Shown here one piece after another: positions 1-6,972 of a DNA stretch of 11,128 bases. Made by a program: the position numbers and the translations under genes. This DNA comes from DATFGK01 sp046712825 (GTDB lineage Bacteria > Actinomycetota > AC-67): NCBI GenBank assembly GCA_046712825.1, contig JBKKCR010000083.1, forward strand, positions 1 through 11,128. The letters run 5' to 3'. Below the pieces are notes generated by a model. That model worked only from the letters and a program-made list of their open reading frames with translations. It ran no database searches and had not been told where the DNA came from. Position 1 is the first letter of the stretch. Every line of letters begins with the position of its first letter.

Positions 1-227
1 CCTGGCCGGTGCCCCCGATCTTCCCATACCTGGCGGAAACGGGACGGATGGCCGACGAAGAGATGCGGAAAGCCTTCAATCTCGGCCTCGGCATGACGAT
101 GGTAGTAACGGAGAGGGACGCCGCAACCGCCGTGAAATCGCTTGGGGAGCGAGGCATCGCGGCCTTCCTCATCGGTTCGATCCATCGCGGCGACGGAGGG
201 GTTGTACGTGAGGAGCGCTCGACGTGA
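1..227 (+). CDS. purM: Phosphoribosylformylglycinamidine cyclo-ligase, C-terminal fragment (PurM)
   Basis: PurM closes the imidazole ring of FGAM with ATP to give AIR, in de novo purine synthesis in the cytoplasm. Only the last ~74 codons are here; the reading frame enters at base 3 and the gene begins left of the window. The visible part carries the PurM tail signature: a W-P-x-P-x-IF opening, G-R-M with an EM pair, the FN-L-G-L-G-M segment that contributes to the AIRS C-terminal domain, and a late IG-x-I-x-x-G-x-G turn before the stop at 225-227. The next gene starts inside this one at 208 with its own ribosome binding site, so the two are probably co-transcribed. The family call is confident from the motif order, although the nucleotide-binding half cannot be checked. 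Confidence 0.9.
   Translation, partial: WPVPPIFPYLAETGRMADEEMRKAFNLGLGMTMVVTERDAATAVKSLGERGIAAFLIGSIHRGDGGVVREERST
195..201 (+). promoter_or_regulatory. Shine-Dalgarno that sets the histidine kinase start
   Basis: GGAGGGG lies 6 nt before a GTG at 208, inside the end of purM. It decides the start: the frame is open back to an ATG at 142, but that codon has no comparable site and would overlap purM by 86 nt. Confidence 0.7.
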
Positions 228-1881
228 GAGCGGTGCCGTGCCGGCAGCGGCGGGGGCAACGCCGGATCCTCTGATCGAGCCGGACACACGGGCGCGCCCA
301 TCACACCTGCGCGCCGTCCTTCCCGACGAGCGCCTGAACTCGCTGGAGGACGTCGAACGCGGACGCGCGCATCTCTGGTCCGTCACCTTCATCCTCCTCT
401 TCGGGCTCTCCACCGCTACCGTGATCGTCTCGTACTGGCGGGAGAGCCTCCCGCAGTCGATCGCGCAGGTCCTCGACTTCGGTGCGATCCGGTTCATCTT
501 CCTTGCGCTGTCGCTCGCGTTCGTGCTCCACGTGATCGATCGAGAGCGCCGCTTCAAGCGGGTCACCCACGCGCTCATCGACGCGCGCGCACGCTCGCTC
601 GCGCTCGAGGACCGGCTGCGCGACGTCTCGGCGCTGCAGCAGGTGCTCGTCGCGTTGAACTCTTCGCTCGAGATGGAACAGGTCCTCGAGATCATCCTGC
701 GCCAGTCGTCCCGCCTGCTGAGCGCGACCGAGGGCGCGGTGCTCCTCGTCGACCGCGAACGCGGCGTTCAGACGATCGCGTCGGCCATCCCCGAAGGTCT
801 GACCGGCGAATTCGCCATCGGCGAGGATCTCCCCGGCTCCGTCGCGCGCACGCGTCTCGCGACGCTCGCGGCCGGGCCCGAAGAGGTAGCGCGATTCCCG
901 TGGGTGGCCGGCCGAGACCTTTCGACCAGCATGTGCGCGCCGCTCGTCGCCGGCGGCGAGCTCATCGGAACGCTCATCCTGTCTGCCGGTAAGGAACGGC
1001 GGTTCGGCGAATACGACCTGCGCCTGCTGATGCTCTTCGCCGAGCAGGCTGCGGTCGCGATCTCGAACGCTCAGGCCTACAAGCGTGAGCGCGAGAGCGT
1101 CTCGCGTCTCGCCGACCTCGACCGGCTCAAGACCGACTTCGTCGCCACGGTCACCCATGAGCTCAAGACGCCGCTCACGTCTCTGCTCGGCTACGCGCAG
1201 ATCCTCCGCAAGCGCTCGACCGAGCTGAAGCCCGAGCAGCGGGAGGAGTTCTTCACGATCATGGCCAAACAGGGCGAGCGCATCCTCCGCCTCATCGAGG
1301 AGCTCCTGCAGTCGAGCCGACTCGAGGCCGGCGCGCCGAAGCTCCGCCGGGAGCCGCTCGACATGAAGACGATCGCCGGCGAGCTCGAGAAGGAGCTCTC
1401 AAGCATGTCGCGGAGTCACGACCTGGAGTTCCACGTGCCCGACACGGACCTCGGCCTCTACGGCGACGCGACCGCGATCGAGCACATCCTCACCAACCTC
1501 CTCGAGAACGCGATCAAGTACTCGAAGCCCGACACGACGATCCGCTTCAGCGTCGAGGAGCTGGGCACTGAGGTGCACATCAAGATCGCCGACGAGGGTC
1601 AGGGCATCGAGCCGGAGGATCTGCCGTTCATCTTCGAGCGGTTCCGCCAGGCACAGGGCAACGGCAAGACCCGCAACTCCGTCGGGCTCGGGCTTTACAT
1701 CGTTCGGAGCCTCGTCAACGCGCACGGCGGCCGGGTCTGGGCCGACTCGAAGCTCGAGCAAGGGACCACGTTCACGGTCGCGCTGCCGCGACGAAACGGA
1801 AGTGAGGGACCCGACGGGGCGGCGCTACAGGACGCCGAACAGACGGGCCGGCTTCTCGATCAGGTCACCGAGGTACCGTAG
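208..1881 (+). CDS. Membrane-bound GAF-domain sensor histidine kinase
   Basis: This is a 557-aa sensor kinase that should autophosphorylate on a histidine and pass phosphate to a response regulator. From the GTG start the order is: a Pro/Ala-rich cytoplasmic N-terminus; two hydrophobic segments (about 57-76 and 91-110) with a very short loop between them; a linker helix; a GAF-like sensory domain (about 151-290); a HisKA dimerisation domain (about 303-373) with the H-box THELKTPLTS and phospho-acceptor His317; and a HATPase_c domain (about 418-528) with N-box NLLENAIKY, G1 DEGQGIE and G2 VGLGLYIV. All catalytic motifs are intact. The short loop argues against an extracellular sensor, so the GAF domain is the likelier input; its ligand is unknown. 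It overlaps purM by 20 nt, has no response regulator beside it, and its last 57 nt overlap the E2 gene on the other strand. The start is inferred from the SD. Confidence 0.9.
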   Translation: MRSARRESGAVPAAAGATPDPLIEPDTRARPSHLRAVLPDERLNSLEDVERGRAHLWSVTFILLFGLSTATVIVSYWRESLPQSIAQVLDFGAIRFIFLALSLAFVLHVIDRERRFKRVTHALIDARARSLALEDRLRDVSALQQVLVALNSSLEMEQVLEIILRQSSRLLSATEGAVLLVDRERGVQTIASAIPEGLTGEFAIGEDLPGSVARTRLATLAAGPEEVARFPWVAGRDLSTSMCAPLVAGGELIGTLILSAGKERRFGEYDLRLLMLFAEQAAVAISNAQAYKRERESVSRLADLDRLKTDFVATVTHELKTPLTSLLGYAQILRKRSTELKPEQREEFFTIMAKQGERILRLIEELLQSSRLEAGAPKLRREPLDMKTIAGELEKELSSMSRSHDLEFHVPDTDLGLYGDATAIEHILTNLLENAIKYSKPDTTIRFSVEELGTEVHIKIADEGQGIEPEDLPFIFERFRQAQGNGKTRNSVGLGLYIVRSLVNAHGGRVWADSKLEQGTTFTVALPRRNGSEGPDGAALQDAEQTGRLLDQVTEVP

Positions 1882-3168
1882 GAAACGACCCGCCTCGGCT
1901 CCGTCGATGATGCGGTGATCGAAGGAAAGCGCCAGCGTCATCACGTGTCGCACCGCGATCTCATCGCCGACCACCCACGGCCGCTTCGTGATCGCTCCCG
2001 TCGCGAGGATGGCCGCCTCCGGGAAGTTGATGATCGGCGTTCCCGACTCCATCCCGAACGAGCCGACGTTGGTGATCGTGATCGTCGAGCCCGACAGCTC
2101 CGCCGGTGTGATCGTTCCGTCGCGCGCCGCCCCGGCGACGCGAGCGATCTCGCGTGCGGTGTCGAACACGGATAGCTGATCCGCGTCGCGCACGACGGGG
2201 ACGAGCAAGCCGCGGTCCGTGTCGGTCGCGATCCCTATGTGGTAGGTGCGTTTCACGACGATCTCGTTGCGTTCGCCGTCCCAGGACGAGTTGATCAGCG
2301 GGTGCTTCCGCAAGGCCGCCACGAGCGCCTTCACCAAAACCGGCAGCGGCGAGATCTTGCCGCCTTCCGCTTCCGGTGAAGCGGTGAGGTCGGCGCGGAG
2401 ACGCATCAGCTCGGTCGCGTCGAGCTGGACCCACTCGGTGACGTGTGGGATCTCCGAGTACGAACGGACCATGCGCTCGGCGATCGTGCGCCGGATCGAG
2501 CGCACGGGGATCCGCTCCTCGAGCGGGCCCTCCGCGACCGCTCCGCGGCGTTGCACCGGCTCGAGCTTCGTCACAGACGCGACGGCCGCGGGCTTCTCGG
2601 CGCCCCGCCCTTCAGACGCGGCGACGATGTCCTCGCGGGTGACCCGCCCGTCCTTGCCGGAGCCGCTGACGCCGTCGATGTCGACGCCCAGCTCCTTCGC
2701 GAGCTTGCGCACCGGCGGGGTCGCCAGCGCCCTGGCCGGCACGCTCCGCAACGGCTCGGGCTCGGGTTCCGGCTCGGGTTCCCGCTCGGGCTCGGGTTCG
2801 ACGTCGGCGACGCCTTGGTCGACCCGGCCGACCTTCTTGCGGCGGCGGCGGCGCGAAGCCCCCTCGTCGGGTCCGTACCCGACGAGCACCTCGCGGCGCT
2901 TCCCGGCCTCCGGCGCGTCGGAGGACGTCCTGAACGACACCAGGGGAGCGCCGACCTTGACGCGCTCGCCGACGTCGCCGTGGAGCTTGTCGACGACGCC
3001 CGCGTACGGCGAGGGGATCTGCACCAGCGCCTTCTCGGTCTCAACCTCGACGAGCGGCTGGTTCAGCTCGACCTCTTCGCCTTCCTTGACGAGCCAGGAG
3101 ACGATCTCGGCTTCCTCCAATCCCTCGCCGAGATCGGGAAGCTTGAACTGGCGCACCTCGTCGGCCAT
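1825..3168 (-). CDS. bkdC: 2-oxoacid dehydrogenase E2, dihydrolipoyl acyltransferase (probably branched-chain)
   Basis: E2 is the core of the complex. It carries the acyl group on lipoyl-lysine and transfers it to CoA. The 447-aa protein has one lipoyl domain (about 5-80) with the lipoylation site in VETEKALVQIP at Lys46, a charged linker (about 81-140), a peripheral-subunit-binding domain (about 144-184, beginning ATPPVRKLAKELG) and a catalytic domain (about 217-447). The catalytic domain has the SFDHRIIDGAEAGRFL active-site motif (His418, Asp422). The linker is odd: a basic run at 106-112 followed by an alternating Glu-Pro stretch at 124-139. The ATG shares one base with the E1-beta stop (TGATG), suggesting translational coupling. 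The 3' end overlaps the histidine kinase gene by 57 nt, and I see no terminator there. The branched-chain assignment rests on the upstream valine dehydrogenase; sequence alone also fits pyruvate. Confidence 0.92.
   Translation of the reverse strand: MADEVRQFKLPDLGEGLEEAEIVSWLVKEGEEVELNQPLVEVETEKALVQIPSPYAGVVDKLHGDVGERVKVGAPLVSFRTSSDAPEAGKRREVLVGYGPDEGASRRRRRKKVGRVDQGVADVEPEPEREPEPEPEPEPLRSVPARALATPPVRKLAKELGVDIDGVSGSGKDGRVTREDIVAASEGRGAEKPAAVASVTKLEPVQRRGAVAEGPLEERIPVRSIRRTIAERMVRSYSEIPHVTEWVQLDATELMRLRADLTASPEAEGGKISPLPVLVKALVAALRKHPLINSSWDGERNEIVVKRTYHIGIATDTDRGLLVPVVRDADQLSVFDTAREIARVAGAARDGTITPAELSGSTITITNVGSFGMESGTPIINFPEAAILATGAITKRPWVVGDEIAVRHVMTLALSFDHRIIDGAEAGRFLRYLGDLIEKPARLFGVL
2752..2799 (-). 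repeat. Glu-Pro repeat linker coding tract in E2
   Basis: Short GAGCCC/GAACCC-type hexamers repeat in tandem and encode alternating Glu-Pro (E2 residues 124-139), broken once by an Arg. This is a flexible swinging-arm linker between the lipoyl and subunit-binding domains. Such repeats are prone to copy-number change. Confidence 0.8.
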
Positions 3169-4142
3169 CAGTAGTTCAGCACCTTATCGACGGCGTCCAG
3201 CACGCGATCGAGGTCGGGCAGGTGCACGTCCTCGAGCTTCGCCGGCGGATACGGGATGTCGAAGCCGCCGACGCGGATCACGGGCGCCTGCAGCGACAGG
3301 AAGTCGTCCTCCATGATCCGCGCTGCGATCTCACCGCCGAAGCCGCCGGTCACCTGCGCCTCGTGGACGACGACGGCCCTTCCCGTCTTCTTGACGCTGG
3401 CCATGATCGTGTCGAGATCGAGCGGGATCAGGGTGCGCAGGTCGATCAGCTCGATCGACACGCCGTCGGCCGCAGCTTCCTCGACCGCCTCCTGGCAGGT
3501 GCGGACCGACGGCCCATAGGTGATCAGCGTCACGTCGGTTCCTTCATTCCGGATGGCCGCCTTCCCGATCGGCAGGCCGTTCGGCTTCAGATCGACGTCC
3601 TCGCGGATCCAGTATCGGCGCTTCGGTTCTAGGAAGATCACCGGATCGGGATCCTCGATCGACCGGACCAGGAGCGAGAACGCATCCGACGGCGTCGAGG
3701 GCGTGACGACCTTGAGCCCCGCGGTGTGCGTGAAGTACGCCTCGAGGCTCTCGGAGTGATGCTCCACCGCGCCGATGCCTCCGCCGTAGGGGATGCGAAC
3801 CACGATCGGAAGCCGCATCCGGCCGCGTGACCGGAAGCCGTACTTGGCGAGGTGCGAAACGATCTGTTCGAACGCCGGGTAGGTGAAGCCGTCGAACTGC
3901 ATCTCGCACACCGGCCGGAGGCCGTACATAGCCATCCCGATCGCCGAGCCCACGATCCCCGACTCGGCGAGCGGCGTGTCCAATACGCGCTCTTCGCCGA
4001 ACTCCTCTTGCAGCTTGTCGGTGATCCGGAACACGCCCCCGAGTTTGCCGACGTCTTCGCCGAGGATGATGACGTGCGGGTCGTTGCGCATGCTGTAGCG
4101 CAGAGCCTCGTTGAGGGCAGCCGCCATCGTTACCGGAGGCAT
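3168..4142 (-). CDS. bkdB: 2-oxoacid dehydrogenase E1, beta subunit (probably branched-chain)
   Basis: The 324-aa beta chain forms the alpha2beta2 thiamine-diphosphate E1 that decarboxylates the 2-oxo acid and reductively acylates E2. Visible family features are the N-terminal MAAALNEALR start, LGEDVG (28-33), the LAESGIVGSAIGMA segment whose Glu60 is the expected activator of the thiamine aminopyrimidine, FDGFTYPAFEQI, the GGGIGAVEHHSES loop (His128/His129), and a C-terminal transketolase-type domain with RVGGFDIPYP near the end. Length is normal for the family. The ATG directly abuts the E1-alpha stop (TAGATG) and has an AGGGAG site 5 nt upstream inside E1-alpha, which favours this start over the internal Met6. 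The stop overlaps the E2 start by one base. No key residue is missing. Confidence 0.94.
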   Translation of the reverse strand: MPPVTMAAALNEALRYSMRNDPHVIILGEDVGKLGGVFRITDKLQEEFGEERVLDTPLAESGIVGSAIGMAMYGLRPVCEMQFDGFTYPAFEQIVSHLAKYGFRSRGRMRLPIVVRIPYGGGIGAVEHHSESLEAYFTHTAGLKVVTPSTPSDAFSLLVRSIEDPDPVIFLEPKRRYWIREDVDLKPNGLPIGKAAIRNEGTDVTLITYGPSVRTCQEAVEEAAADGVSIELIDLRTLIPLDLDTIMASVKKTGRAVVVHEAQVTGGFGGEIAARIMEDDFLSLQAPVIRVGGFDIPYPPAKLEDVHLPDLDRVLDAVDKVLNY

Positions 4143-5255
4143 CTATTCTCCCTCGGCGTCGCGGCCGGCGAGCTCTTCGTACAAGAGCCATTCCTCGCGG
4201 CGAAGGATGTCGGAGGGCTCGCTGTAGACGAACTCGAACAGCTCGTGCGCGGGGCGCGGCCCGGCTCCGACTATCTCTGCGCGGATGTGGGCGGCGAGCT
4301 CCTTGGCCTCGTCGTCCACCTTCTTCTTGAACTCGTCGGTGATGATGCCCTCGAGCTCGAGGTACTTGGTGAATCGCGCGATCGGGTCGAGCGCGCCCCA
4401 ATGATCCATCTCGTCCTGCGTGCGGTACCGCGTCGGGTCGTCGGCCGTCGAATGGGGGCCGATGCGGAACGTGACCGCCTCGATCAGCGTCGGGCCGTTG
4501 CCCTCCCGCGCGCGTCGAACCGCTTCCTGGGCGACGACATAGCAGGCCAGGACGTCGTTTCCGTCGACGCGCACGCCCGGGAATCCATAGCCGATCGCTT
4601 TGACGGCGATCGTCGGCGCGGCGGTCTGCTTCGAGAGCGGCAGCGAGATCGCGTACTGGTTGTTCTGACAGAGGAACACGACCGGCGCCTGCCACACGCC
4701 GGCGAAGTTCATCGCCTCGTGGAAGTCGCCCTCGGATGTGGCGCCGTCTCCGAAGCATCCGAGCGCCACCGTCTTCGCGCCGTCCAGCTTGGCCGCGATC
4801 GCGAAGCCGGCTGCGTGGAGCGCCTGCGTCGCGATGGGGACCGAATACATCGCGAAGCGGTGCTCTCTGACATCCCACATCCCACCGTGCCACGTGCCGC
4901 GGAACAGGTGGAGGATGTCGACGGGATCGATCTTGCGCATCATCGCCAGCGCCATCTCGCGGTAGGAAGGGAAGATCCAGTCCCCTTCGTCGAGCGCGTA
5001 GCCGGTCCCGACCTGCGCCGCCTCTTGCCCGATGAGCGGCGTGTAGACGCCGAGCTCCCCTTGTCGCTGGAGGTTGGTCCCTTCGAGGTCGGCGCGCCGG
5101 GCTAGCGCCATGTAGCGATAGATCTCGAGGAGATCGTCCTTCTTCAGATCCGCCTCGTAGCCGGTGTCGGGAACGAGAGTGCCGTCGGGGTTGAGGAGCT
5201 GGATGGTTTCTTTGGGAACGGACGAGGGGTCGACGATCCCCCGGCGGCCCTCCAT
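4143..5255 (-). CDS. bkdA: 2-oxoacid dehydrogenase E1, alpha subunit (probably branched-chain)
   Basis: The 370-aa alpha chain binds thiamine diphosphate and Mg2+ for oxidative decarboxylation of 2-oxo acids. The ThDP motif is complete: GDGATSEGDFHEA starts at Gly169 and ends in the NN pair at 198-199. The conserved GQEAAQVG (76-83) and FPSYRE substrate-channel segment are present, and the loop RIGPHSTADDPTRYR (about 264-278) matches the E1 phosphorylation-loop region as found in BCKDH/PDH alpha chains. The start is fixed by a strong AGGAGGG site 5 nt upstream of the ATG. Upstream lie two near-identical hairpins and a short ORF ending on this start codon, so initiation may be regulated. I choose branched-chain over pyruvate because vdh is upstream in the same orientation and because similar actinobacterial E1s (for example M. 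tuberculosis BkdA) fall in this class. This is inference. Confidence 0.92.
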   Translation of the reverse strand: MEGRRGIVDPSSVPKETIQLLNPDGTLVPDTGYEADLKKDDLLEIYRYMALARRADLEGTNLQRQGELGVYTPLIGQEAAQVGTGYALDEGDWIFPSYREMALAMMRKIDPVDILHLFRGTWHGGMWDVREHRFAMYSVPIATQALHAAGFAIAAKLDGAKTVALGCFGDGATSEGDFHEAMNFAGVWQAPVVFLCQNNQYAISLPLSKQTAAPTIAVKAIGYGFPGVRVDGNDVLACYVVAQEAVRRAREGNGPTLIEAVTFRIGPHSTADDPTRYRTQDEMDHWGALDPIARFTKYLELEGIITDEFKKKVDDEAKELAAHIRAEIVGAGPRPAHELFEFVYSEPSDILRREEWLLYEELAGRDAEGE

Positions 5256-5260
5256 CAGTT

Positions 5261-5267
5261 CCCTCCT
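5261..5267 (-). promoter_or_regulatory. Strong Shine-Dalgarno for E1-alpha
   Basis: On the minus strand AGGAGGG sits 5 nt before the ATG at 5255. It lies 2 nt downstream of a stable hairpin (5270-5286) and inside the last codons of a possible leader ORF, so its accessibility could be controlled. Confidence 0.75.
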
Positions 5268-5268
5268 T

Positions 5269-5322
5269 CCGGCGGGGTCGCCGCCGTCATGGCTCTCGTG
5301 TTCCCGCGGGGTCGCCGCGGTC
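5269..5322 (-). repeat. Two near-identical 20-nt hairpins in the E1-alpha leader
   Basis: The 20-mers at 5269-5288 and 5303-5322 differ at only two places, and those two bases pair with each other in the predicted stem (G-C in one copy, C-G in the other). Each folds as a 6-bp GC stem around an identical 5-nt loop (ggtcg on the plus strand, CGACC in the RNA of the E1-alpha direction). The repeat period is 34 nt. Confidence 0.6.
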
Positions 5323-5372
5323 CCATCCCATGGTCACCGACCGTCGCGAACCCCGTCAACGGAGTTGCTCTT

Positions 5373-5870
5373 TCACATCCTGCCCAGAACCTCGCCGCGT
5401 AACAGTCCGAGCTGGCGGAGACGTTTCTCCATCTCCTGGCGCCCGACGCGGAAGGTTCGCGCGGTCTCCTCGATGTCGATCTGTCCGTTGAGGTCTTTGA
5501 CCGCCTTCGCGACCAGCGCCTCGGGCATCAGGAGCTCCGCCGCGAACTGGTCGGCTTCGTGCTCGAGCTCGTTCTTCTCCCACTGGACCTGCCGCGGGAT
5601 CGGCTCGCCGCCGTGGAGCACGTGGTGGCCGATCTCGTGCGCGAGACGCCAGCGCTCGCGGGCCGTCGGCGCGCGTTCCTGGCGCTTGAGCCGAGTGCGG
5701 CCGCGGCCGGAGCGGGTCAGCGCATCCCACACGTCGGTCGAGAGATGCCAGGGCCGCTCGTGGTGCAAGCGGAGGTAAGCGAGCACCCGCTCGAGGTCGA
5801 CCGGCGCCTCCTTGATGCTCGACTGCTTGAGCACCTGCTTCGCGCGCTTGGTGATCAACTCTTGCTCCAT
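5373..5870 (-). CDS. ImmA/IrrE-family zinc metallopeptidase
   Basis: This 165-aa protein has the zinc-peptidase signature LAHEIGHHVLHG (His78, Glu79, His82) followed by ELEHEADQFAAELLMP, where Glu105 is the likely third ligand. That pair is characteristic of the COG2856/ImmA-IrrE family, whose known members cleave or inactivate partner repressors (ImmR, DdrO). The remaining C-terminal ~45 residues are helical and charged. There is no fused helix-turn-helix domain and no XRE repressor beside it, so its target is unknown. It lies between vdh and E1-alpha in the same orientation, 55 nt after vdh and 117 nt before E1-alpha. The start has only a poor SD but has a TACAGT box 9 nt upstream, suggesting a leaderless mRNA. 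The frame is open further upstream to 6062 but would run through vdh, which I reject. Confidence 0.88.
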   Translation of the reverse strand: MEQELITKRAKQVLKQSSIKEAPVDLERVLAYLRLHHERPWHLSTDVWDALTRSGRGRTRLKRQERAPTARERWRLAHEIGHHVLHGGEPIPRQVQWEKNELEHEADQFAAELLMPEALVAKAVKDLNGQIDIEETARTFRVGRQEMEKRLRQLGLLRGEVLGRM

Positions 5871-5879
5871 GGGAGGCTC

Positions 5880-5885
5880 ACTGTA
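5880..5885 (-). promoter_or_regulatory. -10 box for a leaderless ImmA-like transcript
   Basis: TACAGT (TANNNT) on the minus strand ends 9 nt before the ATG at 5870, and no convincing SD precedes that ATG. The expected transcription start is at or within a few nt of the start codon. No consensus -35 was seen. Confidence 0.4.
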
Positions 5886-5925
5886 CCGGAGGGTTTCTCG
5901 TCGCCCAAAGGGCCGGGCAACATCG

Positions 5926-6963
5926 TCAGCGCGTGCCGGCCGCGCGGATGCGGTCGCCGGCGATTCGATCGGCGGCAGCGGCTGTTGAGATGCCCTCCGA
6001 ACGCGCGCGAGAGAAGACCGCGTGTAAGCGGTCGGCGATCGCGGCGGCCTTACCGAGGGCACGCTGCTCGTCGTAGCCGTGCAGCTCGTCCTCGACGTTG
6101 ATCAGCCCGCCCGCGTTGATGACGTAGTCGGGCGCGTAGAGGATCCCGGCTTCGGTGAGCGCCTCGCCGTGCTCGGGACGCTCGAGCTGATTGTTCGCGG
6201 CGCCGGCGATCGCTCGCGTCTTCAACGACGGCAGCGAGGAGTCGTTGACGACGGCTCCGAGCGCGCACGGTGCCAGGATGTCGCACGGCACCGCGAGGAT
6301 CTCTTCGGCCGAGACGACGTCCGCTCCGGTCTCGGCTGCGAGCACGGCGACGGCCGCCGCGTCGACGTCGGCGATCGTCAGTTGCGCCCCGTCCTCGGCG
6401 AGGTGCCGAACCACGCCGGAGCCGACCTTCCCGATCCCTTGCACCGCGACGTGACGCCCGGCGAGCGACGGATCGCCCCACAGCTCCTCAGCGACCGCTT
6501 TCATGCCGTGCCAAACGCCGTACGCGGTGACGCGCGACGGGTCGCCCGAGCCCGAGGTCGTCCCGGTGACGAAGCGGGTCGCCTCCGCGATCACGTCCAT
6601 GTCTGCGGAAGTCGTTCCGACATCCGCCGTCGTGACGTACGCCCCCCCGAGCCGCTCCACCGCTCTTCCGTACGCGCGCAGCAACTCGGGGGTCTTGTCC
6701 GAGCGCGGGTCGCCGATCACGACGGCCTTCCCGCCGCCGAGGTCGAGCCCGGCCGCCGACGCTTTGTACGCCATCGCCTTCGACAGTCGCAGCACGTCGC
6801 GGAGCGCCGCTTCCTCCGACGAGAACGGATAGAAGCGCGTCCCGCCGAGTGCCGGGCCGAGCGCCGTCGAGTAAACGGCGATGATGCAGTGCAGCCCCGA
6901 CGAGGCGTCGTGCGCGTAGCTCACGGTCTCGTACTCGCCGGCGATCAGCTCGAAAACATCCAT
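5926..6963 (-). CDS. vdh: Valine/leucine dehydrogenase (NAD-dependent, Glu/Leu/Phe/Val family)
   Basis: This 345-aa enzyme oxidatively deaminates branched-chain L-amino acids to 2-oxo acids plus ammonia and NADH. The N-terminal substrate domain has ALGPALGGTRF, AMAYKASAAGLDLGGGKAVV with the family lysines at Lys67 and catalytic Lys79, and TTADVGT (Asp114). The C-terminal Rossmann domain has VAVQGIGKVGSGV (about 172-184), and the GAANNQL and DYVINAGGLI motifs follow at about 254-289. Length and motif spacing match Streptomyces valine dehydrogenase and Bacillus leucine dehydrogenase; Val versus Leu preference cannot be told from sequence. It heads the run vdh-ImmA-E1alpha-E1beta-E2, which would supply the complex with branched-chain 2-oxo acids. 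There is no SD; a TAGACT box lies 9 nt upstream of the ATG, just past the hairpin ending the preceding small gene. Confidence 0.93.
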   Translation of the reverse strand: MDVFELIAGEYETVSYAHDASSGLHCIIAVYSTALGPALGGTRFYPFSSEEAALRDVLRLSKAMAYKASAAGLDLGGGKAVVIGDPRSDKTPELLRAYGRAVERLGGAYVTTADVGTTSADMDVIAEATRFVTGTTSGSGDPSRVTAYGVWHGMKAVAEELWGDPSLAGRHVAVQGIGKVGSGVVRHLAEDGAQLTIADVDAAAVAVLAAETGADVVSAEEILAVPCDILAPCALGAVVNDSSLPSLKTRAIAGAANNQLERPEHGEALTEAGILYAPDYVINAGGLINVEDELHGYDEQRALGKAAAIADRLHAVFSRARSEGISTAAAADRIAGDRIRAAGTR

Positions 6964-6972
6964 CGGCTGCTC

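Larger units (their letters stand above)
5255..5326 (-). other. Possible short leader ORF overlapping the E1-alpha start
   Basis: An open frame from an ATG at 5326 (23 codons), or from an internal ATG at 5290 (11 codons, MTAATPPEGGN), ends at a TGA that shares its A with the E1-alpha ATG. This is the same TGATG junction as between E1-beta and E2. The E1-alpha SD lies within its last codons, so its translation could couple to or control E1-alpha. The evidence is geometry only: the codons are Arg/Pro/Gly-rich and SD support is weak (GGTGA 7 nt before 5326). Confidence 0.3.

Noticed and set aside
2246..3316. Long plus-strand open frame (356 codons) antisense to E2, and similar frames antisense to E1-alpha and to the kinase
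   Set aside because: Ser/Arg/Pro-rich or Arg/Asp/Val-rich low-complexity translations without domains, mirroring real high-GC genes, are shadows of codon bias.
5331..5359. TTGACG at 5354-5359 as the -35 of a promoter for E1-alpha
   Set aside because: No TANNNT box lies at suitable distance on the minus strand (only TGACCA or GACCAT), so transcription from upstream is more likely.
5871..6062. N-terminal extension of the ImmA-like protein up to 6062
   Set aside because: The extension is Arg/Pro/Ser-rich, is read from a second frame of vdh on the same strand, and lies upstream of the likely leaderless start at 5870.
1825..6963. A complete 2-oxoacid dehydrogenase operon including E3
   Set aside because: No dihydrolipoamide dehydrogenase (FAD/NAD motifs, CXXXXC redox pair) is encoded here. 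E3 must come from elsewhere in the genome.
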